Source: an uncultured Prevotellaceae bacterium (GTDB taxonomy: Bacteria > Bacteroidota > Bacteroidia > Bacteroidales > Bacteroidaceae). Taken from it: a stretch of DNA of 64,000 bases. Under the pieces are notes generated by a model that ran no database searches, was not told the origin of the DNA, and was given only the letters and a program-made list of their open reading frames with translations. Positions within the stretch are counted from its first letter, which is position 1. Each line of letters opens with the position of its first letter. Shown here in pieces: positions 1 to 9,096 of this stretch. The position numbers and the translations under genes were made by a program. The stretch covers positions 62,001-126,000 of the forward strand of contig ONLY01000003.1 of assembly GCA_900318775.1 (NCBI GenBank), in the 5' to 3' direction.

Positions 1-152
1 TTGTAGCCGCTCAGCCGGCAGCAGCACCTGCTGCTCAGCCCGCTGTTGCTGCAACAGCCGCCGCCCCATTCCCTCCTGCACAGCCAGCTGCGCCTGCACA
101 GGCGAATGCCTTTGAGGCAGCTCCCGACGAATCAAGCGACCTGCCTTTCTAA
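1..152 (+). CDS. ssb: Single-stranded DNA-binding protein, C-terminal end only
   Basis: This is the last 49 codons of a gene that begins before the window. The visible part is a low-complexity Ala/Pro/Gln linker ending in the acidic tip DESSDLPF, followed by TAA at 150-152. An acidic tail closing on DLPF is the hallmark of bacterial SSB, where it recruits repair and replication partners; the linker is disordered and varies between species. The OB-fold domain lies outside the window, so identification rests on the tail alone. A strong hairpin follows directly. Confidence 0.8.
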   Translation, partial: VAAQPAAAPAAQPAVAATAAAPFPPAQPAAPAQANAFEAAPDESSDLPF

Positions 153-171
153 ACGACACTACAACATAACA

Positions 172-219
172 GGCAAAAGCCCCAGAACATTCTTTCATAA
201 ATGTTCTGGGGCTTTTGCC
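172..219. terminator. Bidirectional intrinsic terminator
   Basis: A perfect 19-bp stem (172-190 with 201-219) closes on a 10-nt loop. The stem bases starting AAAAGCC give an A-run on one side and a T-run (CTTTTGCC) on the other. It sits between the convergent ssb and DUF2264 genes and can serve both. Confidence 0.85.
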
Positions 220-232
220 ATGTAGAAGGGGT

Positions 233-1576
233 TTATTCCCAATAGAGAATCTCGCGATTAATATTCCATTTGTGATCCTTGGGGAAGTCATCGCCTTCCC
301 ATGCCTTCTTGCTAGTCCACTTCTCGGCAGGATCTGTCCAGAAAGGATCTGTTGCAGGCAATCCAAGCGGCATGAATGCCAATGAGGTCATGTAGAGCGA
401 GCCGTTGTTAGTGTACCAGTCTGCCACATTGGGATGTGAACCCACAAAGCCGATGGTCAGGAAGCCGCCTGAATTGTAGTTATGGCTCTTTTGTTTAGCG
501 TTCTTAAGAGGGTTTTCCACCTGGCCATAGAACATACGGTTGGCTACAGCCGTGATAGCGGCACGCACTTGACCGTTGTGCAGCTCCTGAGGCAGCTGTT
601 TGCGCCATGCCAACTGCGCCAATGGCTGAAGCACAGCCATGCGGTAAGGGATGCTTCGTCCCACCACAGGGAACGTACCTTCAGGCGAGATGAAACGCTC
701 CAGAATGACTGACCACTTCTGCATGCGCTTGCGCACTTCCTGCATACGGTTTTTGGCGGTGTTGCGCTTTCCGTCGGTGGCACGGATAAGGTAGCTATTA
801 CCTCCCTGACGGGCACTAATCATCTCCAGACACTCCAAATACATTGGCTGAATAACGAACGAGTTGTAGTAGTCGAACGCGAAAGATGGGCCATCGCTAT
901 AGATGCCGTCGCCGATGTACCACTCTTCCACCTTGCTCATGGCTGTCTTGATGCGGAATGCGTCATAGTCTGCTCCCACATACATCAGGAAGCTCTCTTC
1001 CATGCCCACAAAGAGGAACCAGTTGGTATAAGGCGGGTCATAACGGCGCAGACCCTTGATTTCCTTGATATAAAGTTCTTTGGTCTCTTTAGGCAGTGGC
1101 ACCCAAAGGGAATCATAGCCACGGTAGAGGCCTTCTACCACATAAGCTCCGTCCACCAAAGTCTGTCCACCATTCTCCCAGCCAAGACGATCGGGCGAAT
1201 TCGGGTCAACGGCATTGATGATGGCCTTGCGTGTCCACTCGCGCAATTGCTTACGCTTCGCACATTCAGGAGTGTCATCGTCAGGAAGATTAAGCCATGG
1301 CGCCAAACCTGCCAGCAGGCGGCCGAAGGCCTCCATATAGGCAACTTTCTTATCGCGCTTATCCCACGTTGGAGAAAGCTCCAAATTAGTGCAGCCACCT
1401 GCAGTGTCCATCACCTGCTGCAGTTTTCCTTCTGCCATGTTCCGCATCACGGGTTCTGCCATCTGATACATGATGTCCACCCATACTTCGCGGTCTGTCT
1501 TTTGTTTGTTCTTCGGCGCGGCAAACGTGCTCATGCAGGCACACACCAAAGCCATAGTCAAAGCAAATTTCTTCAT
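233..1576 (-). CDS. DUF2264 domain-containing exported protein
   Basis: This 447-residue protein has an N-terminal signal peptide (residues 1-19, hydrophobic core LTMALVCACMS, then AAP) and the rest matches the DUF2264 family, with Trp/Tyr-rich blocks such as GDGIYSDGPSFAFDYYNSF around residues 221-240 and SPEGTFPVVGRSIPYR near 297. DUF2264 proteins are thought to form helical toroids like some polysaccharide lyases, but the activity is not established and no catalytic residue can be assigned from sequence alone. It probably acts in the periplasm. It lies 62 nt downstream of a lipoprotein gene and may share its transcript. Family assignment is from recalled sequence features. Confidence 0.75.
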   Translation of the reverse strand: MKKFALTMALVCACMSTFAAPKNKQKTDREVWVDIMYQMAEPVMRNMAEGKLQQVMDTAGGCTNLELSPTWDKRDKKVAYMEAFGRLLAGLAPWLNLPDDDTPECAKRKQLREWTRKAIINAVDPNSPDRLGWENGGQTLVDGAYVVEGLYRGYDSLWVPLPKETKELYIKEIKGLRRYDPPYTNWFLFVGMEESFLMYVGADYDAFRIKTAMSKVEEWYIGDGIYSDGPSFAFDYYNSFVIQPMYLECLEMISARQGGNSYLIRATDGKRNTAKNRMQEVRKRMQKWSVILERFISPEGTFPVVGRSIPYRMAVLQPLAQLAWRKQLPQELHNGQVRAAITAVANRMFYGQVENPLKNAKQKSHNYNSGGFLTIGFVGSHPNVADWYTNNGSLYMTSLAFMPLGLPATDPFWTDPAEKWTSKKAWEGDDFPKDHKWNINREILYWE

Positions 1577-1638
1577 AATAGGTTATTCATTATTGTTTCT
1601 ATTCAATTCTTATGCCTTATCCTGGCATGCATATTAGG

Positions 1639-2229
1639 TCAATTATATCGTTCAAACTCCGTCATGAAGTCTCCGTTCATTAGAACAAGACTGTCTGTGG
1701 TCAACTGCATGATTTCAAAAGTGTCAACTACTGCAGGCGCCTCATCGCCGATTCGCTTGGGCACACGAAGAAGCAACTGCCCTGCCTGTACCTCCCACGA
1801 GTCGTAATCAACCGACATGTTGTAGGTCGTTGCCCTACCGCCCGAGTTCAGTTCCAGACTCTGCTCGCGGCCATCTGCTCCGCGCTGAGACCACAAGTGC
1901 TGCAACGAGGTGAGGTTGACCGCTACAGAGGCAAAGACATCGTCTTCGGACACATTGTAAACCACTTGCACTTCATCACCCACACGAACACCGCCCATCA
2001 CAGCCTGCCCAGGCACACGTATATAAACCGTGTCGCCATCATCACCGAGAAACTCCATCACATTCATACTTGAGCCCTCACCGATGGTCCCATGCGCCTC
2101 AATGATATTCGGTATCTCATCCAACACCTGTATATCCACAGGTGGTTTCTGTGGCTCCTTTTTCTTTTCTTCACACGAAAAGAAAGCAAGCACAACAAAT
2201 GCCATTAAAGCAATTGAAATCTTATTCAT
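1639..2229 (-). CDS. Putative lipoprotein, unknown function
   Basis: This 196-residue protein starts with a lipoprotein signal whose lipobox AFFSC places the lipidated cysteine at residue 19; a charged EEKKKEPQKPP linker follows. The mature part is rich in beta-strand-like stretches (DTVYIRVPGQAVMGG, VGDEVQVVYNVSEDDV) and has no catalytic motif that I recognise. It reads like the small beta-barrel lipoproteins common in Bacteroidales. A TATCTTTG promoter element lies at 2255-2262 on the same strand, about 26 nt upstream of the start codon, so the leader is very short. Confidence 0.75.
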   Translation of the reverse strand: MNKISIALMAFVVLAFFSCEEKKKEPQKPPVDIQVLDEIPNIIEAHGTIGEGSSMNVMEFLGDDGDTVYIRVPGQAVMGGVRVGDEVQVVYNVSEDDVFASVAVNLTSLQHLWSQRGADGREQSLELNSGGRATTYNMSVDYDSWEVQAGQLLLRVPKRIGDEAPAVVDTFEIMQLTTDSLVLMNGDFMTEFERYN

Positions 2230-2254
2230 GGTAAACTTCTATGACTTAATGTTG

Positions 2255-2262
2255 CAAAGATA
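2255..2262 (-). promoter_or_regulatory. Bacteroidota -7 promoter element (TATCTTTG) for the lipoprotein gene
   Basis: On the minus strand this matches the TAnnTTTG consensus of the primary sigma factor of the phylum. It lies about 26 nt upstream of the lipoprotein ATG at 2229. Confidence 0.6.
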
Positions 2263-2390
2263 GCACATATTTTCTCGGCAACGACACTTTTTCCAAAAAG
2301 TTTTTCTCCTCATGCTGCACTTTCAGCTTTTCCACCCAATTCGCCTTCGACTTTGCTTCAACAGACTGAGCAGAAACGCACTTCCACACA

Positions 2391-2472
2391 AGCGCCCTGC
2401 GCGTTATTAATTGCGCACCCTGCACAATAAAATATGCGCACCCTGCGCGTTTAACCACGCGCAGGGTGCGCA
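2391..2472. repeat. GCGCACCCTGCGC repeat cluster with 16-bp hairpin
   Basis: Three forward copies of a CCCTGC core sit at 2395, 2418 and 2441, exactly 23 bp apart, and one inverted copy (GCAGGG) sits at 2461. The last two form a perfect 16-bp stem (2435-2450 with 2457-2472) with a 6-nt loop. The cluster lies downstream of ddh and may terminate it, although the minus-strand tail after the stem (TATTTTATTG) is only moderately T-rich. A related cluster occurs at 38235-38291. Confidence 0.85.
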
Positions 2473-2514
2473 CTATAGCGAGCCTACAAGGGCCGTTAAT
2501 CCGCTTTCCGACGC

Positions 2515-3414
2515 TTACACAAGATGACGGATAAGCTCTTCCTTGTCACCACACAGCATGTCAATAACAGGGATTTCAATCATCGTGTATGCACCAGGCT
2601 GCTGCTTGAGTGAGGCACGAGCCACATTCACAAGCACCTGAGCCGTAAGCGCAGGATTGTTAATCTTCATGTCGAACTCGAAGAGCTGGTTGTGGGTCTT
2701 GCCGCTAACGCCCTTACGAACAAGGTTCACGCCATGGCCTACATCGTTGAGCGCATCCACACATGGAACCTGCTGCACATGCGTCTCATCGTTGACAAAG
2801 TAAGGGTCAGCCTTGATAGCAGCCTCAACAGCCTTGAAATCAGCACCTTCCTCCAGCTCCACATACACCATGCGGCGGTGAATGCCTGTGCCCACCGGAA
2901 TGGTCATAGAAAGAGCGTCCTTCACACCATCAATAGCACGTACAGCCACAGAGTGACCCATTGAACGGCCTGGGCCGAAGTTCGTATAGCTTACACCCTT
3001 AGGAGCAAGGCTTTCCATCAGGGAGCGCACGATAGAGTCTGAGCCCGGATCCCAACCTGCAGAAATAACGGAAACGGCATTGTTAGCCTTAGCCACTGCA
3101 TCAAGCGAACGGCGAAGGTCAACAATCTGGGTGTGGATGTCAAATGAGTCAACTGTATTAATGCCCAAAGCAAGGCACTGCTTTGCATATTCTTCCACCT
3201 TACGGGTTGGAGTGGCAAGAATAGCCACCTGCACATCCTTCAGGTCTGTGATATTCTTCACTACTGGATAGTTGGCCAGTTCAGCAGGCTTGTTAGCCTC
3301 GCCATTGCGACGAACCACGCCTACACACTCCATGTCCTCTGAAGCCTCAATAGCCTCGAGCGCATACTTTCCAATGTTGCCATAACCTACGATGGCGGCA
3401 CGAATCTTTGTCAT
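2515..3414 (-). CDS. ddh: meso-Diaminopimelate D-dehydrogenase
   Basis: Catalyses NADPH-dependent reductive amination of tetrahydrodipicolinate to meso-diaminopimelate in one step, feeding lysine and peptidoglycan synthesis in the cytoplasm. The 299 residues open with a Rossmann fold bearing GYGNIG at 10-15. The blocks ISAGWDPG and NFGPGRSMGHSVA (about 132-155) belong to the substrate-binding part of the Ddh family. Length is close to the usual 300-330. It appears monocistronic: the secDF terminator lies upstream and a repeat hairpin lies downstream. The leader at 3437-3490 carries several ACCTATA repeats and a TAGGTTTT sequence that may be its promoter, but this is weak. Confidence 0.93.
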   Translation of the reverse strand: MTKIRAAIVGYGNIGKYALEAIEASEDMECVGVVRRNGEANKPAELANYPVVKNITDLKDVQVAILATPTRKVEEYAKQCLALGINTVDSFDIHTQIVDLRRSLDAVAKANNAVSVISAGWDPGSDSIVRSLMESLAPKGVSYTNFGPGRSMGHSVAVRAIDGVKDALSMTIPVGTGIHRRMVYVELEEGADFKAVEAAIKADPYFVNDETHVQQVPCVDALNDVGHGVNLVRKGVSGKTHNQLFEFDMKINNPALTAQVLVNVARASLKQQPGAYTMIEIPVIDMLCGDKEELIRHLV

Positions 3415-3492
3415 AATTTTGTGTTGGTCTAAATTATAAAACCTATAAGTCCTGTTTAACCTATATAATACCTATAATCCCTATTATAAAGA

Positions 3493-3520
3493 AGGGCAGC
3501 AACGTGCATGTTGCTGCCCT
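3493..3520 (-). terminator. Intrinsic terminator of secDF
   Basis: A perfect 11-bp stem (AGGGCAGCAAC, 3493-3503, with 3510-3520) and a 6-nt loop are followed on the minus strand by TTCTTTAT. It lies 13 nt past the secDF stop codon. Confidence 0.75.
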
Positions 3521-3532
3521 CCTTGTTTGATT

Positions 3533-6500
3533 TTATTGCTGAGCCGGCTCCTCCTCTGCCTCCTTGATGCGGGCACCCATCACAAGGTAAGCCGTTGGAG
3601 CTGCGATGAAGAGCGAAGAGCTTGTACCGATAATGACGCCAAGCATCATGGCGAAGGCGAAGGCACGAATGCTATCACCACCGAGGATGAAGATGACGAG
3701 CAGCACGATGAACGTAGATACCGAAGTATTGATGGTACGTGCAAGAGTGCTGTTGAGCGAATCGTTGAAGATACGCTGACGGTCACGCTTTGGATAGTTC
3801 CTGAAGGTCTCACGGATACGGTCAAAGATAACCACCTTATCGTTGATAGAATAACCAATCACCGTCAGGATGGCACCGATAAACGTCTGGTCAACCTCAA
3901 GAGAGAAGCCAATCCAACCATAGCAAAGCGAGAACATACCGATAACGAGCACCGTATCGAGTGTCAACGCAATGATAGAACCTACAGAGTATGCCATGTT
4001 GCGGAAACGAACGAGGATATACACGAAGATGACTACAATAGCGAAGAGCACTGACAGAACTGCGCCACGGAGGATATCAGACGCAATAGCTGGACCTACC
4101 TTCTGAGAAGAAACGATAGAACCGCCTTCACGATTGTCGCGGTCGAGGAAGGCCTCTTCTGAAACAGCCTTATCTACCATTCCACCGTCAACGAATGCCT
4201 GATAGAGCAGAGACTCAATGTGAGCATCTGCCTCAGAGCTGTTGTCCTGAATGTTGAAGTTAGTAGACACACGAACATTGTTACCCTCTGTACCGATAGC
4301 GATGACAGTCACGTTAATGGCCTCATCATTCTTGTTGTTAGCCTCAAACTGCTTCACGATAGCGTTCTTGACAGCCTCAGGCTCTACCTGCTTGACAAAC
4401 TCAACTTTGTAGTTGCGGCCACCTGTAAAGTCGATAGACTGGCTCAAGCCACGGACAACAAAGCTTGCACAAACAACCAGCAAGAAGATACCGAAAGCGA
4501 CAAATGACTTCTTATAGTTGCCCATGAAGTTGAAAGCCGTATCCTTCATCATGTTCTGAGAGAACTTGGTAGTGAACTTGATGTTCTGCCACTTGCCACG
4601 GTTCAAGAAGTGCTCGTATGCGATACGAGTCATCCACACTGCGGTGAAGAATGAGCAAACGATACCAATGATGAGAGTGGTAGCGAAGCCCTTGATGGGA
4701 CCAGTACCAAAGTTATAAAGGATAACACCCGTGAGGATGGTTGTCACGTTTGAGTCGAAGATAGCAGAGAACGCGTTGCTGTAACCTGCTGCCACAGCGG
4801 CATTGATGTTCTTGCCGGCTCGCATCTCTTCCTTCGTGCGCTCATAGATGAGCACGTTGGCATCGACTGCCATACCCAGTGTGAGCACCATACCTGCAAT
4901 ACCAGACATGGTCAAAGCCGCACCGAGTGAAGTGAGGATACCGAATGAGAAGAAGAAGTTGAGAATCAGTGCACAATTGGCCACCATACCTTCACGAGCA
5001 CCATACATAACAACCATGTAGAGCATCAGGATGATGAAGGCCACAATACAAGAGATGAAACCTGCCTGAATAGACTGTGCGCCAAGAGTAGGACCAACGA
5101 TGTCTTCCTGAATAATCGTTGCAGGTGCAGGCATCTTACCAGACTGAAGCACGTTAGCAAGGTCCTTGGTCTCATTCGTAGTGAAGCTACCAGAAATCTG
5201 TGTGCTACCACCGTCAATCTTGTTCATGACGTTTGGTGCGCTATACACCAAGTTATCCAGTACGATAGCCACACAGTGGTTTACATTAGCCTCAGTGAGA
5301 GCAGCCCACTTACGAGCACCTTCTGTGTTCATCTTCATGCTGACAACGGGGTTGCCATACTGGTCAAAGTCATCCTTTGCCTCAGTCACGACGTCACCCT
5401 CCAGCGGAGCACGTCCGTTAGGACCTGTGGTACGAATCGCATAAAGCTCAAAAATCTTGCCAGCCTTATCCATTGACTTCACGCCCCATTTGAGTGAGAG
5501 ATCTGCAGGGAAAATCTGCTTAGCCACCTCTGAATTGAGGAGCGCATTGATTTCAGCAGTGTCAAGCGCCTGTGCAAGGCCCACCATACAACCACGCTGA
5601 GCACCTGTAGGCTGAAGCATAGCGAAGAGAGGATTATCCTTCTTGGCTGCATCAGAAGCCTTAGTTGCCTGTGCCGCATTGTCCTCCACCTTGTTCACCT
5701 GAGCCAATACACTCGCAGCGCTCTTAACGGTATCTGCCACTTCTGCCACCTGCTCTGCAGCCACTGTATCGGCAACAACAGAGTCTGCCGCATTAGCAAC
5801 AACGCCACCATTGCGAAGGGCTGCGTTGAGCTGTGAGAGGTAAGGTGCTACCTGAGGAGCGTCATAAGTCTCCCAGAACTCAAGGTTTGCGCTACCCTGA
5901 AGAAGTTTACGCACACGCTCTGGCTCTTTAATGCCAGGGAGCTCGACCATGATACGTCCGCTCTGTCCCTCAATCTTCTGGATGTTGGGCTGAACGACGC
6001 CGAAACGGTCAATACGAGTACGGAGCACGTTGAATGAGTTGTCAACTGCTTCGTCCACACTCTTGCGAAGAACCTTCTCCACTTCTGCGTCGCTGCTGTT
6101 GGTATTCACCTGTCCCTTCAGCTGCTGGGTAGCAAAGATTGCTGCAAGTGGCTTACCTGCCGCATTCTTTTTATACGCCTTGACAAAAAGTGTGATGAAA
6201 TCGCTCTGACTTTCCTGTGCTTCCTTAGCCGCCTCGCTGACAGACTTCAGGAATGCTTCGTCAGTCTTGTGGTCCGCCAACGTCTTGACAACCTCAGGCA
6301 CGCTTACTTCGAGGATGACGTTCATACCGCCCTTCAAGTCCAGACCCAGACCGATGCCGGTTTCGCGACAGTCCTTCAGCGTGTAGTTGCCAAGGTAGAA
6401 TGGAGTCGTGTTCAACGAATCCAAATACAACTCAGCGGCCTGCTCGTCCATCTCCGCAGCCTTGTTCTCCACATACTTGGTGACAAAGCCGAAGGAGAGG

Positions 6501-6562
6501 TAAAAGAGGCAGATGAGCGTCAACGCCACTGCTACAAACTTTACAAATCCTTTGTTTTGCAT
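3533..6562 (-). CDS. secDF: Fused protein translocase subunit SecDF
   Basis: SecDF uses the proton gradient to help pull proteins across the inner membrane after SecYEG/SecA. This 1009-residue protein joins SecD and SecF in one chain, as is usual in the phylum. The SecD half has the first TM segment (about 8-28), the conserved GLDLKGG at 73-79, a periplasmic P1 region with an Ala/Val/Asp-rich insert around 260-310, and a C-terminal bundle containing GMAVDANVLIYER. The SecF half starts near residue 665 with its own TM, the SIDFTGG motif near 708, and GYSINDKVVIFDRIRE near 930. It ends in a Glu-rich cytoplasmic tail. A -7 element lies at 6703-6710, giving a leader of about 140 nt. Confidence 0.96.
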   Translation of the reverse strand: MQNKGFVKFVAVALTLICLFYLSFGFVTKYVENKAAEMDEQAAELYLDSLNTTPFYLGNYTLKDCRETGIGLGLDLKGGMNVILEVSVPEVVKTLADHKTDEAFLKSVSEAAKEAQESQSDFITLFVKAYKKNAAGKPLAAIFATQQLKGQVNTNSSDAEVEKVLRKSVDEAVDNSFNVLRTRIDRFGVVQPNIQKIEGQSGRIMVELPGIKEPERVRKLLQGSANLEFWETYDAPQVAPYLSQLNAALRNGGVVANAADSVVADTVAAEQVAEVADTVKSAASVLAQVNKVEDNAAQATKASDAAKKDNPLFAMLQPTGAQRGCMVGLAQALDTAEINALLNSEVAKQIFPADLSLKWGVKSMDKAGKIFELYAIRTTGPNGRAPLEGDVVTEAKDDFDQYGNPVVSMKMNTEGARKWAALTEANVNHCVAIVLDNLVYSAPNVMNKIDGGSTQISGSFTTNETKDLANVLQSGKMPAPATIIQEDIVGPTLGAQSIQAGFISCIVAFIILMLYMVVMYGAREGMVANCALILNFFFSFGILTSLGAALTMSGIAGMVLTLGMAVDANVLIYERTKEEMRAGKNINAAVAAGYSNAFSAIFDSNVTTILTGVILYNFGTGPIKGFATTLIIGIVCSFFTAVWMTRIAYEHFLNRGKWQNIKFTTKFSQNMMKDTAFNFMGNYKKSFVAFGIFLLVVCASFVVRGLSQSIDFTGGRNYKVEFVKQVEPEAVKNAIVKQFEANNKNDEAINVTVIAIGTEGNNVRVSTNFNIQDNSSEADAHIESLLYQAFVDGGMVDKAVSEEAFLDRDNREGGSIVSSQKVGPAIASDILRGAVLSVLFAIVVIFVYILVRFRNMAYSVGSIIALTLDTVLVIGMFSLCYGWIGFSLEVDQTFIGAILTVIGYSINDKVVIFDRIRETFRNYPKRDRQRIFNDSLNSTLARTINTSVSTFIVLLVIFILGGDSIRAFAFAMMLGVIIGTSSSLFIAAPTAYLVMGARIKEAEEEPAQQ

Positions 6563-6702
6563 TTTGTTGATTTTATTAATTGATTGATTGTTATTTGTTG
6601 TCTATGACGAATGCCTATAAGGCTGAACAACCCGCTCTACTCTGCACGGTATATATAATAATTATAGAACGCGCGCATAAACAAGGTGGTACATTCAAGA
6701 TG

Positions 6703-6710
6703 CAAAGGTA
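6703..6710 (-). promoter_or_regulatory. Bacteroidota -7 element (TACCTTTG) for secDF
   Basis: A TAnnTTTG match on the minus strand upstream of secDF. The 275-bp gap between secDF and the EEP-family gene holds no credible gene besides this. Confidence 0.55.
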
Positions 6711-6837
6711 TACATTTTTTTACAAAACAGAAGAATTTCCCAACAAATTTATTTGTTTCGCCGCCAACAGGCAAACTCTTTTACATTAAATAGCATCTGG
6801 CTGCACAACGGAGCAAGACTACTTGTACGCACTCGGC

Positions 6838-7917
6838 TCATTCACTCTCGAGGCTGACGAAACAATAAATGGGATAGTGGTCGCTGGTCTTGACGGAACA
6901 ATCAACAACTGCTTTATAGGCTTTTATGTTGGGGCTGACGAGAATGTGGTCCAAGCGGAAATACATGCCACTACAATGGTAACTGATGCCGGGTCCGTTG
7001 CCACTTCGTGTGTAAGCATCGTTCAAATCTCTCGTCAATCTGTAATGGGCATAGGAAATAGGAGATGCGTTAAAATCTCCACATACGATGATGTGTCTTC
7101 CCTCATTTTGCTGGACAAAAGCCGCCACAGAGTCAACCTGCACGCCGCGCAACGAGTCAGGGGATGCAAGTTTCCCGAAAAGGCTAAAGAGTTTCTCCTC
7201 CGAATCATTCTCTTCCGGACGATTATAATTCCGGATAATAGACTTATAGTCATCTTTGTCAGCTTCAGTCAGTCGATAAGACTCCAAGTGGTTGTTGATG
7301 ACCAGCAGCGTCTTGTTGCCTATCGCCACCTCATAAGCGTAAGAAGCGTTTGATGAAGAGGTATAGTCTATCTTTCGCTCCGACAGAATGGGATATTTAG
7401 AAAGGCAAGCAAGAAAATTCTTCTCGTTTTCACACAAACGGTAATAAGGATACTGATCCTTCAGCACCTCCAATGCCAGCTCCACTCCAGCGTGTGTAGC
7501 CTCTTGCAGACAAACAATATCAGCATTGCATTGCTGCAGATACGTCACAATCCCATTCTCATTCCATGGAACACCCTTCAAGTCTCCAAAGTTCATGATA
7601 TTATAGGACAGCACCTTGATGGCTCCTGCGGGAGGCTCTTGCACAAAATTCAGGGGGGCATATGTTCTGATGCTGCTAACACATAACAACATGCCCGCCA
7701 AAGGAATTAGCACAAAACGCCTCTTGAAAATGAGCCAAAACAGCACGAACACCATGTTCATTGCAAGGAACAGAGGAAACCACATCCCGCTTTCTGATAA
7801 TCGGGTGTATTGCTGGGGAGGCAGCACAACCGAATAGGCACAAAAAATCATTGCCACCACCGTCAGGACGTTGATGACAATGAATATCGTTTGGGGTATG
7901 GCCTTCAATAATCTCAT
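6838..7917 (-). CDS. Membrane-anchored endonuclease/exonuclease/phosphatase (EEP) family protein
   Basis: The first 90 or so residues hold about three TM helices (IFIVINVLTVVAMIFC, FLAMNMVFVLFWLIF, LIPLAGMLLCVSS). The remainder is an EEP hydrolase domain with the expected metal-site blocks in order: LSYNIMNFG, CLQEA, NNHLES, ICGDFNAS and SDHYPIY at the end. Members cut phosphodiester bonds in nucleic acids or lipids; the true substrate cannot be told from sequence. The active domain probably faces the periplasm or outer leaflet. It overlaps the rhomboid gene upstream by 4 nt (ATGA), so the two are translationally coupled. Confidence 0.85.
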   Translation of the reverse strand: MRLLKAIPQTIFIVINVLTVVAMIFCAYSVVLPPQQYTRLSESGMWFPLFLAMNMVFVLFWLIFKRRFVLIPLAGMLLCVSSIRTYAPLNFVQEPPAGAIKVLSYNIMNFGDLKGVPWNENGIVTYLQQCNADIVCLQEATHAGVELALEVLKDQYPYYRLCENEKNFLACLSKYPILSERKIDYTSSSNASYAYEVAIGNKTLLVINNHLESYRLTEADKDDYKSIIRNYNRPEENDSEEKLFSLFGKLASPDSLRGVQVDSVAAFVQQNEGRHIIVCGDFNASPISYAHYRLTRDLNDAYTRSGNGPGISYHCSGMYFRLDHILVSPNIKAYKAVVDCSVKTSDHYPIYCFVSLESE

Positions 7918-8822
7918 GCCTCTCCTCTCATTCGCTTGCTGGCATTGAAAAGGGTTTCTTTCTCCTGAGCAGACAGGTTCTGGTACCCATTTTTACGGAT
8001 TTTGTCCAAGATGCGGTCAATCTCCTCGCTGTTCTGCATCTTCTGCTTGTTGTACTCATGGTCAGCATGGTTGACCTCACGCACATTCGTTACCCGCATC
8101 TTGGGAGCACGCGAAGCGCCAAAGCCCTTCTTCATTTTTGACCACAGCCCTTCTTCCTTATCATAATTCGAGCCTTTTGCCGAAGCGTCATATCTATAGT
8201 TCCAGGCGCCTGCACTCCGCTTGGCCTGTACCCGCCAGATGAAGAGCAACAGCAAACCCACCAAAATACCACCCAGATGGGCAAAGTGAGCCACGCCATC
8301 AATAGACGTGATGCCCATATACATCTCCACCAAGGTGTAGAAACCCACCAGATACTTCAGCTTGATGGGGAACGGGATAGGGATGATGAAAAGCCTTGCA
8401 TTAGGAAAGAAGAAGGCCGCAGCCACCATAACACCATAAATGGCGCCAGAGGCTCCCACCAGCTGAACAGGTGGAATCAGTCCAACGTATGTGCACAACT
8501 GATTGACCAAAGCCGCACCTATGCCGCTAAACAGATAGTAATACACAAAGCGCTTGGTCCCCAGTTGCTGCTCCACAGCATTGCCGAAAATCATCAGCGA
8601 CCACATATTGAAGAACAAATGCCACCAGCCGCCATGCATGAACATATAGGTGACATATTGATATAGCGCGAAACCACTATAGCCAATTGGATGCAGGGCA
8701 TTGAAGTTCATGAACCAATCCGTATGCCCATCCAAGGCAACAGCTGGCGTAATCAGGTACGTCAGCAAATAAAACACCACATTGATAATCAGTATCACCT
8801 TAACGGCAGGAGTCATTCTCAT
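7914..8822 (-). CDS. Rhomboid family intramembrane serine protease
   Basis: Rhomboids cleave TM segments of other membrane proteins. The 302 residues have about six TM helices. The expected features are present: WWHLFFNMWSL in helix 2 (66-76), the nucleophile Ser125 in GASGAIYG (123-130), and the catalytic His182 in HFAHLGG (179-185). A cytoplasmic tail of about 110 residues, charged and ending QEKETLFNASKRM, follows the catalytic core; this tail is typical of Bacteroidota rhomboids and its role is unknown. First gene of a two-gene operon with the EEP protein, with a TAATTTTG promoter element at 8872-8879. Confidence 0.93.
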   Translation of the reverse strand: MRMTPAVKVILIINVVFYLLTYLITPAVALDGHTDWFMNFNALHPIGYSGFALYQYVTYMFMHGGWWHLFFNMWSLMIFGNAVEQQLGTKRFVYYYLFSGIGAALVNQLCTYVGLIPPVQLVGASGAIYGVMVAAAFFFPNARLFIIPIPFPIKLKYLVGFYTLVEMYMGITSIDGVAHFAHLGGILVGLLLLFIWRVQAKRSAGAWNYRYDASAKGSNYDKEEGLWSKMKKGFGASRAPKMRVTNVREVNHADHEYNKQKMQNSEEIDRILDKIRKNGYQNLSAQEKETLFNASKRMRGEA

Positions 8823-8871
8823 ACAATCCTTACATTTAGTCTATAACACTATACATCTTTCTATTTCGCTG

Positions 8872-8879
8872 CAAAATTA
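8872..8879 (-). promoter_or_regulatory. Bacteroidota -7 element (TAATTTTG) for the rhomboid operon
   Basis: TAnnTTTG match on the minus strand, about 50 nt upstream of the rhomboid start codon. Confidence 0.5.
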
Positions 8880-8961
8880 GCGATTTTCCTCAGTTTATAG
8901 GGCAAAAATCTGGAAAACACACGCTTTTTTGACTTTTTTCAACATTTTTTTTAATAATTTG

Positions 8962-8992
8962 TTTGAACATGAAAATATATCACATATATTTG
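8962..8992 (+). promoter_or_regulatory. Promoter of the HU gene
   Basis: A TTTG at 8962-8965 and a TATATTTG at 8985-8992 are separated by 19 nt, matching the Bacteroidota -33/-7 consensus well. The resulting leader of about 95 nt contains a possible GGCTT/AAGCC stem. Confidence 0.75.
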
Positions 8993-9096
8993 CAACAAAG
9001 TTTCACGCCAAACAGGCTTGCAATCAGCACGTAAGCCCCGGTCTGACGCAAAAACTGTTTAACCACTTTATTAACAATACCTAAATTATCGAACTT

